64,000 nucleotides of DNA. Origin: Fremontodendron californicum. Its lineage: Eukaryota > Streptophyta > Magnoliopsida > Malvales > Malvaceae. A program made the position numbers and the translations under genes. This document shows positions 1 through 11,368 of the stretch, one piece after another; the stretch's first letter is position 1, and each line of letters opens with the position of its first letter. The notes under the pieces were generated by a model, which ran no database searches, was not told where the DNA came from, and saw only the letters and a list, made by a program, of their open reading frames with translations. The stretch is from positions 10,173,501 through 10,237,500 of the forward strand of contig JAULJL010000015.1 of NCBI GenBank assembly GCA_030761205.1. Direction: 5' to 3'.

Positions 1-690
1 GAGGTGATAACCTTCGCAACGGCTAGCGAAACACCTTCAGAGTGTAAAGTAACAAAGCTTTCGTGAGGTAATAACCTCCGTAGCAACTTTGGAAAATACT
101 CTCACCCAAATTGAACCCTTCCGGTTGGAGCCTATAATGGGTGAGGAATGGGGTGCCTTACTTATCCTACATGGATGATGTTAAGGAGCAATTTGGAGAC
201 CTTTTTAGCTTGGTCAAGTATCCTAAACCCAGCATATAAACAACACTTAAGTGGCCAACTTCAGGATAGAGTCATGTCCACCCTTGTATAGAGGAGAACC
301 CGAAATTAGGACACACGAAGGAACACTTCTTACCTTATGCCTTTTCATTGACATGATGTTAAGTGTTTGTTTATCTTACATATTTGTCTTGCTGATATGC
401 TCACCATGATGATGTAGGGCTTACACATGTTGTATTTTTATCCTTTCATAAGTTTGCTGATATAATATCTAACTTCTTATTTTCTTTCTTTCTTTCCTTC
501 TCTTTCTCATTGCATTCGCATCATGCATCATACTAGATATCTTGCAGCATAATAGTCTTTGATAAGAAGAATCTTTACTGTCATCCATGAAAATCCTAGT
601 AAGATCCGAGTATACAAAGTTTGAATCCCCTAGCTGTTTGAAGTTGAGGTCCGAAAAGGTTTAGCGAAATAAAAAAGACTGTCTACCAGC
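1..690 (+). other. Non-coding leader or LTR part of the decayed gypsy-like element
   Basis: No coding potential is visible. The text has phrases typical of LTR or leader DNA of cotton retroelements (a block around 110-330, then a pyrimidine-rich patch near 478-512). No TG...CA boundary or tRNA-complementary primer site could be fixed. It leads directly into gag-like coding sequence. Confidence 0.35.
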
Positions 691-1651
691 CGGCTATGTG
701 TCCATACTCCCCGAGGAGGTTCATCTAGACCTTACACAGAATGATCTTGCCGATTTAGTTGACATCTGGGGATCTTGGAATAGGGAAAAACAAGAAATAT
801 TCTAGCAAAGGTATGGTGACCTCGCGTTACTCCTCCAAGTCACAGTAGACACCAACTTAATTCAGGAAATGGTACATTTCTGGGACCCTTTTTATAGATA
901 TTTCGTCTTCAATGAGGTGGACATGGTACCCACTATTGAAGAATACTCTGCAATGCTCCGTTTCGACTATCGAGACCCTGACAAAGTCTACTTGAAAATA
1001 AAATGGGCTATCCCATGAAAGTTGCTAGGATGTTGGGGATCAGTTAGTCTGAAATGGACCATCACGTTGTGAAAAAAGGTGAATATAGTTATATCACATA
1101 GGATTTTCTGCGAGATTTCATTAGGGGGCATCTGAACGATGAAGAAGGTATGAAAGCAATGGCGCTTGCCCCTTTATGGGATGGTTGTCTTTCCCAAAAT
1201 CTTGGGGCATGTCGAGATGGTCGTCGTAGACTTGGTTGATCAGATTGAGCACCGGCTGAATGTGGCACCAACAATATTGGCATAAATTATCAGATCGTTG
1301 AATCACTGTTGACGATTAGGAAATGGACGTTTTACTGGATGCATACAATTATTGTACATATGGATGAAAAGCCATTTTGAATGCACTAAGTCATAATTCA
1401 CCTCTAACGTCCCCATTCAGGAATTTTGTAACAGTGTTTGGCCGAACCCAAAGACAAAACGCGTTTGGATGTCATTTTTCCGCAAGCTCAGAAATCGAGA
1501 AGTTGTGTGGTTAGCTCATTGGATGAAGCTTGATTCTGTGTTATATAGTTGTGGAAGTCAACCTTAGGTACCTCTTCCAGGGCTATGGGGGGTCGATAGT
1601 TACGCACCTATTTTGGTCCTTAGGTAGGCTGGACATGAACAATTTATTCCT
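690..1651 (+). pseudogene. DUF7745-like N-terminal gag region, broken
   Basis: Reading + strand frames across stops gives a protein like the plant transposon-associated DUF7745 family. Near 808-1015 the pieces read RYGDLALLLQV, MVHFWDPFYRYF, EVDMVPTIEEYSAMLRF, in the order and spacing I know from the family, where a conserved Trp-x-Pro block precedes a VPTxEEY block. Later parts (1400-1650) are recognisable only in shifted frames. In-frame stops and frameshifts interrupt it throughout. The family is known from gag-like proteins of plant retroelements; its molecular role is not established. The protein is not intact here. Confidence 0.5.
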
Positions 1652-2665
1652 ATGACACAAAGGCTCAACCGTTTGGAATTCTCTTATGCGGATGATGGGG
1701 CTTCAGAGAAGAAAAAAGATCTCGCCAAAGTTTGGAAACAAACCATCCGGGTCGACCAAGGTTGGCTTCTGAACAGTGTTACTGCTGAGTATCTTGTGTG
1801 GCAAGCTAAGCGAGACAAAGATATGGTACTTCCTTGGAAAAGAAATTCAGATATCCCAGCTCAGCTCACTCAGTCAGACTCAATGCTAGAATTTGAGTTA
1901 ACCAAGAGGAAATCATGCGAAGATGAATTAGAACAGGAAAACCAAAGATTGTGAGTGAAGATAAAGAGAATAGAAGATTGTTAATCTGAGCAAAAGATTC
2001 ATGAATTGGATCATGAATGCAAGGTATGGAAGATGGCCTTTGAGCGATTGGATGATTTGTTTTCGCAAAGGGTTTCAGAGCTTGAAGATATGGGAGTAGA
2101 AAATGAAGGGATATATTTGGAATACATGAAAAAGAAAGAGAAGTGCCAAGAGTTAACCTAGAAGCTCGAGAAAATGGAAAGGGAATATGGACAAAAGCAA
2201 GGCTTCCTCAGGCATTTATTAGACCAGATTTGTAAAATCGCTAGCAAGGCAGAAGAAATGAACATCAGGATTGAAGTGTTGAAGTCAAATGTGCATCCAA
2301 AAGACATGAGAGGTCAACTGGAAGTACAAATTATTGCTTTAGAGGGAACAATTGAAGAATTTGGACATGATATTCGAGAGATGAAAGAACAACTTTTTAA
2401 GATGGTTGAAAGTATTCCTCGAGAATCTCTATCACCTTTGGATCAATCGCATGCGTTCGATGGCTCGCATGATGAATCAAAGTATCAAGTAACTAAACTT
2501 AAACACATAATTCCCAGTACAGAGTCTTCTGATTGGATACCATTTCAGATACCTAAGGAAGAAACTCTTTGCTTTACATCGTCACCGCAGATTGGTCCGC
2601 ACGCAGACAGATATCATGGTGTCACTTCTCGTCTAGTTTTTGGGCCTGTTAATCAGAAAAAATGA
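1652..2665 (+). pseudogene. Gag-like C-terminal DUF7745 tail and coiled coil, broken by stops
   Basis: An open stretch at 1652-1954 (100 aa, with LNRLEFSYADDG near its start) continues the DUF7745-like protein. A Glu/Lys-rich coiled coil follows and reads on past stop codons at 1952 and near 2158. A second open stretch (2174-2665, 163 aa) carries regular heptad-like Leu/Ile spacing (IEVLKSNVHPKDMRGQLEV). These are best read as one gag-like protein with stops rather than separate genes. Coiled coils in such proteins presumably serve particle assembly, which is an inference. Confidence 0.5.
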
Positions 2666-2704
2666 TGTAGTAATCGGGATAGAACTCCTATTGATCCAAT
2701 TCCA

Positions 2705-2968
2705 ATGACCTACACGGAGTTACTTCCCCAACTTTTTCAAGCCAATTTTGTCGGACCAATTTATCCGAAAAATTTAAAGCCTCCTTATCCTAAAGGTCAC
2801 GATGCCAATACTACCTGTGGTTATCATGTTGGAATTTCAGGCCACTTTACGAACAATTGTGGAGCGTTGAAGGGAAAAGTACAGAGTCTGATTAAAGCAG
2901 GGTTTTTGAGCTTCGAAAAGAAGACGAAGCCAAATATTGAAGGGATCTCATCAAAGGTGGCACCTTAA
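2705..2968 (+). pseudogene. Gag-like zinc-knuckle segment
   Basis: The 87-aa stretch opens with MTYTELLPQLFQANFV and has a Cys/His cluster, CGYHVGISGHFTNNC, followed by ALKGKVQSLIKAGFLSF. This layout (MTYTEL..., PP.P, C-x2-H-x4-GH-x4-C, LK.KVQ.LI.AG) is standard for gag regions of Ty3/gypsy-type plant elements. A stop and a short gap (2663-2704) separate it from the coiled-coil part. It ends at a TAA with no following pol domains. Confidence 0.55.
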
Positions 2969-5900
2969 CTTTGGAGGTTTTGGAATGATTGGAATTTGAA
3001 GTCCGAAGATGAGGGATATCACTCGGAATTCAATCTGGAGGAATTTTTCATTTTTCATTTTTAGCATGACATTTTTAAGCATGGTTTAGGTGCTTTCAGA
3101 TATTTATTTCTTTTGTTAGGAATAGCTTATATTTGCATGGTTTATTTTTTTCGATTTTAAATTAAATGGTGATTATTTTTAAGAATGAACTTGGCAATCC
3201 ATTCCCTTGTCTAGTTTCAAATCAGACCACATAAAAGCTTGATTTCTTTGATGGCCTAAATTTGAAGTGTCGTGAACCTCACCTTTCTTTTGACCAGGAA
3301 ATGAATCCCAAAAGGTCAATGATCTTCATCTAAGCAATGAGCAATGAAATGATCATTTGATTTGCAAAACATTTTTTTGAGAACCAATTCATGAGGCACT
3401 CTATTGAAAGAATCTAGATTTTGGTAATTTGATCAGTGTCAAGGCTATCTAGAGCTTTAAACACATCACTCCTAAGTTTCTCAACCATGCCCGAACTTTT
3501 CTTTTCCTGAATGGTATCTTTTACTCACATATTGGGGGCACAATTACCTTAAAAGCCATATTTTTCCAGTATCCTTGAATGCTTTGACTTGAGTAACTCT
3601 CATTTTCGTCCAGTTATCCTTTGCCACATCTTGGGGGAGGATTACCAAAGAACCAAATGACCTGATGTTTTTCTTTGCACACCATTACTGATTGGTGCAA
3701 ACTTTGTTTTCCTCTATGATCAAATGAAAGTGCATGGATACTTTGAGAAAGCCAGAATAAGGAGAATTGTTGGGTTGAGCCTTCATTTGGATAAGCACAT
3801 TGAGAGGATGCATGAGTTGCCAAAAAAAAACTGTGATATCATGAATATGAGATATTCGAATGATTTTAATGGCAATTCTTATTATCTACTTCACTTGGGG
3901 TTTGCTCCTCAATGGAAATATTCATACTGGACATGAGAAATGTCCATCTTTCGTATTTCTTTCACAAAATGAGAAATTATCCTTTGCTACCCCCTTTGAG
4001 CCTATTGGATTCTTTTTTTTTTAATGAACCTTGACCAAGGATCACCCTCCACATCGGGGGGCAAGTATGAAGAATTATCTTTCTATGGAGGGTCATACAT
4101 TTGGATCATATTTCTACACCACGAAAAGAATACCTTATGTCAGGGGGCAAATATTGAAATGGATTGAGTTTCAAATTTTCAAACTCACTTTATGATAGGA
4201 AAGTCTGTGAAAAGAAAAAAAAAAGAAAAAAAAAGAAAAAGAAAAAGAAAAAGAAAAAGAAAGAAAGAAAAAAATGAAAAGAAAAGTTCGCAAGATGAAA
4301 TCCTTATAAAGAGAAATGATCCATGGTTTGATGAGAAGTAGAAATGATGAAATCCTCATGAAGAGAAATGATCCGTGGTTTGATACCTTCAAAATGAAAA
4401 GAAAGATATGAGATATTTTGAGATGAAGAAATGATCCTTGGTTTAATTACCTTTAAACACATTTTTGGGCCTGATTATCCTTTTTTTTCATAACCCCAAA
4501 CCTTGGCCTACATTACAAGCTTGAAAAGTCCATTTTGATCAAGTATGAATGTTTAAGTTGAAGAGTTTTTCCTCAGATTTTATCTCATCCTTTTGAATTG
4601 TCATTGAAGAAATTTGAATTCTCAAATGCATGGTAGAGCAACAAAAAAAAAAAGAGAAAGAAAGAAAGAGGATAGAAAAGAATGAAGCTCTAGGGTGAAA
4701 ACCCAAAAACGGGCAGTCTAGAGCAAAAATTTGAAAGCAACGCTGCATAACTGTGCCAAGGCCTAACAAGAAGTACAAAAAAATGATATTTTGAACCCAC
4801 CAAGAAACACCGAACACTTTTGAGAAACTTAAGAAGGTCAACGTCATTTGGATGACTTGGCCCGAAATTGAAAATCCTTTTTCCTTTATTGTCCAAATTT
4901 TGAACCCATCATAGATAGTCTTGACATTTGTTGAATTGCTATATATCAAGAAACTTAGAAAGAGTGCTAAAATGGATTGTGTTTTCAAAATAAAACTTTT
5001 CGTGAAAACCTGATTGTTGGAGGAAATTCATTGTGAGTTTAGGTGAAGAAACATTGATTTTTCCCTTATGTGATGAAACTTTCCTTTGATAACCAAAACC
5101 TTGACAAATTGAAATAGTCAATGAGCCAAATTGGGATTCACCTTGTCCATTCTTGCAGTAATTACCAGTTTTTAATAGATCCAAATTTTCATTTTTGTTT
5201 AGAAAATGGAAACTTGATTTTTAAACATGGAGAATTTTCATGGGGGCACGATTAAAAAAATGATTTTTGGACAAATTCTTTCTTTTCAAAGAATTTTCAA
5301 AAAAAAACATAACATGAGAACATTCAGGTTTAGGGGATGCCTATTTGAGTTTTGAACTAGTTTGATAAGAGTGACATTTCTGGGGCAAAGAATGAGAAGG
5401 CTTTTTACCATGATGAGAAAATGGTTTTGAAAAATGGAATCTATTGAGTTGGTAAATGGCAGAGTAGGCTCTTTTGCAGCATCGACATTGAAGATTTTTC
5501 ACTTGGAATTTCAATATGCTTAAAGATGACATTTTAGGAAGAAATGAGAATGAAATGAGAACAATGAAAAGTTTGGAAATGTATCTGCTTAAAGCCTTAG
5601 AACTAAAAGAAAGGGTGTTGTGATCAACTAATGGAGTTAGTGGAGGTCAGCCTGGTTCTAAGTCAGCGTTTGGAAGATTAAAAGATGATGACATGATGAG
5701 GTTGAGTATTCCTTTGTCACAATTGAAATTCATGATATTCATGACATTCATGGCATGCATTTAACATGTAAGAAAGATTTTGAGTTAGATTTTTGAATTT
5801 TTAATTTTGAAATCAACTTTTTTTTAAAGGAAAATTCTTAGACCTCGGTTGAGATGAAAATTTTGGTTTTTTAGATTTTGCACATTGGTTGAAGAGATGA

Positions 5901-5989
5901 GTTTAGACCTTGGTAGTAATGAGAATTTTTAAGATGAGATTTTTTTTTTCAAGATAAATTGTTTTTCAAAGGTAGGTTTTTTTTAAACG
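2969..5989. other. Long non-coding 3' portion of the gypsy-like element
   Basis: Three kilobases without a supportable gene. It contains repeated short phrases such as ttgggggcac and gaaatgatccttggttt, plus an A-rich purine tract (4206-4275) of the type aaaaag repeated. Open frames on either strand are low-complexity and match no family I recognise. The region links the gag-like remnant to the tandem arrays. Confidence 0.4.
4206..4275. repeat. A/G purine tract, (AAAAAG)n-like
   Basis: An almost pure A/G run with a 6-bp period in its middle, grading into GAAA units. Its minus-strand reading gives only Phe/Ser-rich low-complexity peptide. Confidence 0.8.
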
Positions 5990-6430
5990 AGAATAATTTA
6001 GTATGAATCCTTAGCTAAGTGAGAATCCTTAGTTTGGTGTGAATCCTTAATTTAAGTGAGAATCCTTAGTTTAGTGTGAATCCTTAGCTAAGTGAGAATC
6101 CTTAGTTTAATGAGAATCCTTAGTTTAGTGTGAATCCTTAGTTTGGTGAGAATCCTTAGTTTGGGTGCGAATCCCTTATTTCCTTATTTCAGGTGCGAAT
6201 CCTTATTTTGGGTGCGAATCCCTTATTTCTTTATTTTTGGGTGCAAATCCCTTAGTTTAGTGAGAATATTTATTTTGGGTGCGAATCCCTTATTTTCTTA
6301 TTTTTGGGTGCGAATCCTTTAGCTTAGTGAGAATCTGTATTTTGTGTGCGAATCCTTTAGTTTGAGTGAGAATCCCTTATTCAGGTGAGAAATCTCGTAC
6401 TTTGGTGTGAATCCTTTATTTTCAAGTTAT
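5990..6430 (+). repeat. Tandem array of an 18-20 bp unit
   Basis: About twenty degenerate direct copies of a unit like gtgagaatccttagttta, with variants ending in gtgtgaatcc and gtgcgaatccctt. Adjacent copies differ by a few bases, and higher-order alternation of the agtgtg and agtgag variants is visible. It sits in the 3' part of the decayed gypsy-like element and has no coding potential. Confidence 0.85.
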
Positions 6431-6904
6431 TTTAAGTTGTGAATCCTTTATTTTGTAAATTTTAAGTTTGTCTTTTAAGTGAAAGATTTCAAAGTTGGTG
6501 TGTTTTTGAGAGATTTGGTTTGAGAAGAAAAAATCTTTAGGTTGAAACTAATTAGAGACAGTAAGATTCAATCGATCAGTTTGAAGCCAAGTATAGATGG
6601 GAGATGAATAATGAGCTGGAGAACTTTTCTATCTTGATTAGAGATTCAGAGAGTTGATATCATTCATACAGTGCATTCATGACATCCATTGCATGATATG
6701 CATCAGCATTTCCTTCATGGCATTCCATTCATGACATTGCATTCAAGAAAGACTAGTGCAGATATTCAATATAATTTGGACAGGAATTTCAATTTGCAAT
6801 GACAATTTGTGAGAACCATATCAAATCTTTTTTGGATCCAAGGTAAGATTTTTGAAATTTCTTTTGAAGAAAGTATCCAATTTTGAGAATTTGCAAAATT
6901 CATT

Positions 6905-7335
6905 GGGATATTTAAAGTTGATGCCTCGTAAGGAGGAGTTTTTCATCGTTGAGAATTTAAAGTTGGTGCCTCGTTATGAGGAGTTTTTCTTCTTTGGGAA
7001 TTTAAAGTTGATGCCTCGTTAGGAGGAGTTTTTCTACGTTGGGAATTTAAAGTTGATGTCTCGTAGAGAGGAGTTTTTCATCGTTGGGAATTTAAAGTTG
7101 ATACCTCGTAGAGAGTAGTTTTTCATCGTTGGGAATTTAAAGTTGATGCCTCGTAGAGAGGAGTTTTTCTTCGTTAGAAATTTAAAGTTGAAGCCTCGGT
7201 GGAGGAGTATATTTTCATGTTAGGTTTATTTAAAGTTGAAGCCTCGGTGGAGGAGTATGTTTTCATGTTAGGTTTATTTAAAGTTGAAGTCTCGGTGGAG
7301 GAGTATATTTTCATGATTAGGTTTATTTAAAGTTG
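6905..7335 (+). repeat. Minisatellite of a 45-48 bp unit
   Basis: Nine to ten direct copies. The first seven follow the pattern gaatttaaagttgatgcctc, then gtagagaggagtttttcatc (about 45 bp). The last three use a diverged 48-bp form with aagcctcggtggaggagtat and ttttcatgttaggtttattt. Two subfamilies in blocks suggest local amplification after divergence. It abuts the left end of the first Mutator-like element. Confidence 0.85.
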
Positions 7336-7398
7336 AATCCAGCCTATTCTTGAAATAAACAACTCGCCCAGTGTAAAAATTTCAAAATTTGCAAAAAA

Positions 7399-7577
7399 CA
7401 CCAAGGAAAATCGCCATGGGGGTGGCGATTTCCCTTGGTGTTTTTTTGCAAAATTTGCAAATTTAACCAAGGGAAATCGCCACCCCCCATGGCGATTTCC
7501 CTTGGTTAAATTTGCAAATTTTGCAAATTCAATGAAGGGAAATCGCCATGGGGGGTGGCGATTTCCCTTCATGAATT
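7399..7577. repeat. Left palindrome array of Mutator-like element 1
   Basis: Three consecutive palindromic modules separated by AT-rich spacers. Module 1 (7399-7440) has arms caccaagg...ccttggtg. Module 2 (7448-7524) is a perfect 35-nt inverted repeat around a 7-nt cccccca core. Module 3 (7531-7577) has arms aatgaaggg...cccttcat. All share aaatcgcca / tggcgattt around a G/C-run core, and the core orientation alternates. As RNA or single strand each would fold into a stable hairpin. Confidence 0.9.
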
Positions 7578-8380
7578 TTTTTTTTTACTTAAATTAATAA
7601 ACAAATTTTAAAATTATTTTTTAATTTGTAAATTTTGTTTTTTAATTTTAAAAATTATAAATTAAATTAAAATATTTTTTAGGTTTGGTTATTTATTTTT
7701 TTTAAATATATATTAAAAATGTAATTTAATTTATTATTAAAATTTTATAAAAAATAAAAATATATTTCTTATTAAAATTTAAAAAAGAAGATTATATTTT
7801 TTATTAAATTTTTATATCAAAAATTGTATTTTTTATAATTTTGTAATATTATAAAAAGCAAAATTTAATTTATATCAAAAATAATTTAATGATGTCAAAT
7901 GTAAATAAAATTTTTTTTAAAGAAATTTATCGAGTAACTTTTTTAAATAAAGAAGTTATTTTTAAGTTGGTATCATAAAATAATTCTTTTAATTTGATTT
8001 TTTTTATTGAGTTGGTATTCGATTAACTCGTGACATCAATTTAATCATTGTTTTTAATAATAGTATAGATTGTTACAGTTTAAAACTGGATATTTGATAA
8101 AATAATTTTAATTTAATTTATGATTAAAATTTTATTTCTTATTAAAATTTAAAAAAGAAAATTAAATTAAAATGAAAAAAAAGAAAATCAACTTATCATG
8201 TAATTTGGATTATTATATTAAAATTAAATAACAACATTAAGATATAAATTAAAATAAAATATAACAATTAATTTCCGAACAAATTTAAAATAAAATAACA
8301 TGAAATGCAAAACATATAAATTTATATATTAGAAATTTAAAACACATTATTCTCGTTATATTGATAAAAGTACATTTATT
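7578..8380. other. AT-rich subterminal DNA with a possible Helitron end
   Basis: No gene is visible in this A/T homopolymer-rich DNA inside the first Mutator-like element. Near 8021-8070 the minus strand reads A|TCTATACTATTATTAAAAAC, which looks like a Helitron 5' terminus and recurs at 32318. The opposite Helitron end was not found. Confidence 0.35.
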
Positions 8381-10526
8381 CTAATTATTGCGTGGTGTAT
8401 AGCAACAGTGTCGAGCTCTTCTAGTGCGTGGTGGTTGCACCCGTCGTTCAACCTCGTCAGTGGCACGTATTCGCGGTCCACCACGACCTCTTGCTATAAC
8501 CGCCACTGGTTCCGGTTGTATGTCATCAGTCATTTCTTCCGTATCAAAAATTTGAAACTCACTGCTGGATGAGCCAACACCTAGTTCACCCATAACGGGA
8601 ACCTGACTACTAGATGCACCCATAAATGATGTACCATCAAATGCTGACGAAGGGGTTCCAAACTGATACATTGATGTTAGATATGCTGAACTTGGACTTA
8701 GGATGGGGAGCTGGTCATCTAACCTCGTTCTTGGCGGTGATGGTCGGTAACACTCATCAACGTCATATCCGGGGTGACTTACGGAATAACGATGGCATCC
8801 ACAGAAATTGCGAATAATTATTACAAATTATTAGTTTCATATGGATTAAATAAAAAAAAAAGTTCAATGTAACAATCGAAATATTTACCTTATCATATCC
8901 TACTCGATCTAGTCGTACTCTTATACTTGCAAGATCGCTCGGAGTCTCTGTAAAATCTCTACTCGTACTCCTACTCCACCTATTAAAATGCATATAATAT
9001 CTTAATGACCTATAAAAATACAAGTTCGTACAAAATTAATAAAATAGTAAAGATTATTACCTGCTTGCAAGGGGGTATACAGCCGAAATATCCACGCGCG
9101 GAGCAAGAAATGGTAGCCGATACCAAGCCCATGATTGTAGAAGCACTAAACATCCACCTATGTCATGGCTTTTTGGAACTGTAGCCCGGCAAAGTTCTCT
9201 ATACAAAACCGCCAAACACGCAGAACCCCAACTATAATTTGCCGCATGCTCTAAATCACGTAGTAATGGAAGATACATTAAATGTACCCGACTGCTCGAT
9301 TTGTCAGGCATCAGTAATCCTCCAATCAAACGTAAAATATATGCTCTAGCAGCATATTGTATCTGTTGTTCAGTTGCATGTAATGGAAGATTTTGAAACG
9401 ATTTCAACCAATTTAGTCTCACCGTTGAGCCAGATACATACTCATCTGGAGGTACCGAGCCCAATAGATCTTGACACACTTCATTCCAATCTAGCAAGCT
9501 TCCGCCTGTAACTGCATCGCCATGGATCGGAAGTCCAAGTTGCAACGCAACATCTTCGAGAGTTACCGTGCATTCACCAAATGGAAAATGAAAAGTGTGC
9601 GTCTCGGGTCTCCATCGTTCGACCAACGCACTGATTAAGTCGGGTTGTATCAAAAATCGTCGAATTTGACTTGCGTGATAAAATCCGGCTCTTCTTAAGT
9701 GGTCGATAATAGATGGATGCGGGTCCTCCAATGTAAATTTCCTCGAACGTAACACACGACGAGTTTCCTGTTATAATAATAAAAATTAATATATTATAAA
9801 ACTATAACAATTAAAAATTAATAAATAAAACTATAAAATAACAAAACAATAATAATAAAAAATTTCAATTTTTTTTATATAATTATTAAATAATTCAATT
9901 ATATAATAAATAAATAACTATAAAATTAAAATTAAAAGACAATAATAATTACAAAATTATAAAACAATAATAATATAATATAATATAAAATAAAATTTAA
10001 AATTATATAAAACTATAAAATGAAAAAAAATAATATTAATTAAACAATTATAAAACTATAATAATACAAAATAATATAATATAAAATTTATAATTATATA
10101 AAACTATAAAATGAAAAAACAGTAATAATTATAAAATTATTATTCTATATAATAATAAAAAGACCATTATAATATAAAAATTAAAATTATATAAAACTAT
10201 AAAATGAAAAAACAAAAATAATTAACAAATTAAATAACTATAATAATAAAAAATTAAACAATATAAAAAAATAAATAATTATATAATTATGAAATCAAAA
10301 AACAATAGTAATTAATAAATAATAAAACTATAATTGAAAACTATAACATTAAAAATATAACAATTATAAAACAATAAAACTATAAATTTACAAATTTCTA
10401 ATCAATAAAAAATAACTAAAAATGTATAATGTAATACAAATAATATTATAACAATTTACTTACCTCTTTAAATATAACCTCAGATATGTGATTTTCTTGC
10501 AACCTCAATAGTGATGATGAAGCCAT
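8381..10526 (-). pseudogene. Plant mobile domain (PMD/MAIN-like) gene of element 1, 3' half deleted
   Basis: A transposon-borne member of the plant mobile domain family, often annotated as MAIN-like or serine/threonine phosphatase 7 long form homolog. Exon 1 is 10526-10464 (MASSSLLRLQEN..., 21 codons), exon 2 is 9767-9061 and exon 3 is 8979-8889; all splice sites are GT/AG and phases match, giving 287 codons without a stop. Exon 2 holds the PMD core: TLEDPHPSIIDHLRRAGF, then FPFGECTVTLEDVALQLGLP and LIGGLLMPDKSSSRV. The fourth exon is damaged. Its acceptor AG reads AA near 8812, and about 0.6 kb present in the second copy is missing at about 8795. The 3' coding tail (8798-8381) stays open in one frame. 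Known PMD proteins such as MAIN and MAIL1 act in silencing and genome stability; the function of TE-borne ones is unknown. Confidence 0.7.
9768..10463 (-). other. AT-rich first intron of the PMD gene
   Basis: Nearly 700 bp of A/T-rich DNA (runs of aataataa, tataaaactataaaatg) between exon 1 and exon 2 of the PMD gene. The donor reads gtaagtaaattg on the minus strand and the acceptor ends in ataacag. The same type of intron, equally AT-rich, lies at 26802-27312 in the second copy. Confidence 0.65.
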
Positions 10527-10988
10527 TTCTAAATATTGTTGTAGAAAAAAAAAATTTGTTGTAGAAAGAAATTTTGTTGGTAGAAAGAAATTTAATTGTT
10601 GAAAGAATAATGAAAAATGAAGGAAGGGAGAGAGGTATTTATAGAGAAGAGTGGTGTGTGTGTGTGTGGGGGGGGGGTGGGAGGAGGGGGGACGGGTGAA
10701 GGCAACGGTCATATGACCGTTGCCTTCAAAAAAATTTGAAATTTATTTTATTTATTTTATTTATTTATTTTTTGTTTTTTGTTTTTATCTAATTTGTTTT
10801 AATATTTTAACAAAATTTACAAAAAAAAAAAAAATTTAAAATAATAAAATATACCTTACGAAATTTCTTTTTTTTTTAATTATAAAAAAATATTTTAATT
10901 TAATTTATAATTTTTAAAATTAAAAAACAAAATTTACAAATTAAAAAATAAATTTAAAATTTGTTTATTAATTTAAGTAAAAAAAAAA

Positions 10989-11160
10989 TTCATGAAGGGA
11001 AATCGCCACCCCCCATGGCGATTTCCCTTTCATTGAATTTGCAAAAATTGCAAAAAACACCAAGGGAAATCGCCACCCCCCATGGCGATTTTCCTTGGTG
11101 TTTTTTGCAAAATTTGAAATTTTTACACTGAGAAATCGCCATGGGGGATGGCAATTTCCT
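10989..11160. repeat. Right palindrome array of Mutator-like element 1
   Basis: Three modules mirror the left array in inverted order: 10989-11040 (arms aatgaaggg-type), 11058-11100 (arms caccaagg...ccttggtg) and about 11128-11160 (gagaaatcgcca...tggcaatttcc). The innermost right module is the reverse complement of the innermost left one, so the arrays are true terminal inverted repeats as well as self-complementary blocks. Confidence 0.85.
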
Positions 11161-11368
11161 AGCTAGGAAAAAAAAAAAACGGATTTTGGGAATTAATCCG
11201 GAAACAACGGTATTTTGGTTTTTTTTTTTTTTTGTGTGGCTATATTTGAATAAAAAAACCTCAATTTTGACTTGAACAAATAAATAAATTATGAAAATTC
11301 AAGCAAGAGTGCTGATCAGGACTTCCTAGTGTTGCTCACATACTCAATTTTTAAGTCCTACCAGCTCA

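Larger units (their letters stand above)
1..7365 (+). mobile_element. Decayed gag-only Ty3/gypsy-like element (left end outside window)
   Basis: The whole stretch reads as one old retroelement on the + strand: a non-coding leader (1-690), a broken gag-like coding region (690-2968), a long non-coding 3' part (2969-5989) and two tandem-repeat arrays (5990-7335). No protease, reverse transcriptase, RNase H or integrase is visible, so it looks non-autonomous. The right edge is set where the palindromic end of the neighbouring Mutator-like element begins near 7370. Neither LTR could be delimited because the left end lies outside the window, so treating the arrays as part of this element is an inference. 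Confidence 0.55.
7370..11259 (-). mobile_element. Mutator-like element 1 carrying a plant mobile domain gene
   Basis: The element is recognised by inverted arrays of palindromic modules at both ends (7399-7577 and 10989-11160) flanking a PMD gene on the minus strand. The right end continues through a unique terminal stretch (about 11170-11259, ending in a run like gaataaaaaaac) shared with the second element. The matching outermost part is missing on the left, where homology starts at cagtgtaaaaat near 7370, so the left end is truncated. No transposase is present. Assignment to the Mutator superfamily rests on the second copy, which retains a SWIM-type transposase remnant. Confidence 0.65.

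Noticed and set aside
10527..10712. Upstream extension of PMD exon 1 (Pro/His-rich)
   Set aside because: The ATG at 10526 matches the aligned exon start of the second copy; the upstream part is C/T-rich leader with a TATA-like tataaatac near 10635.
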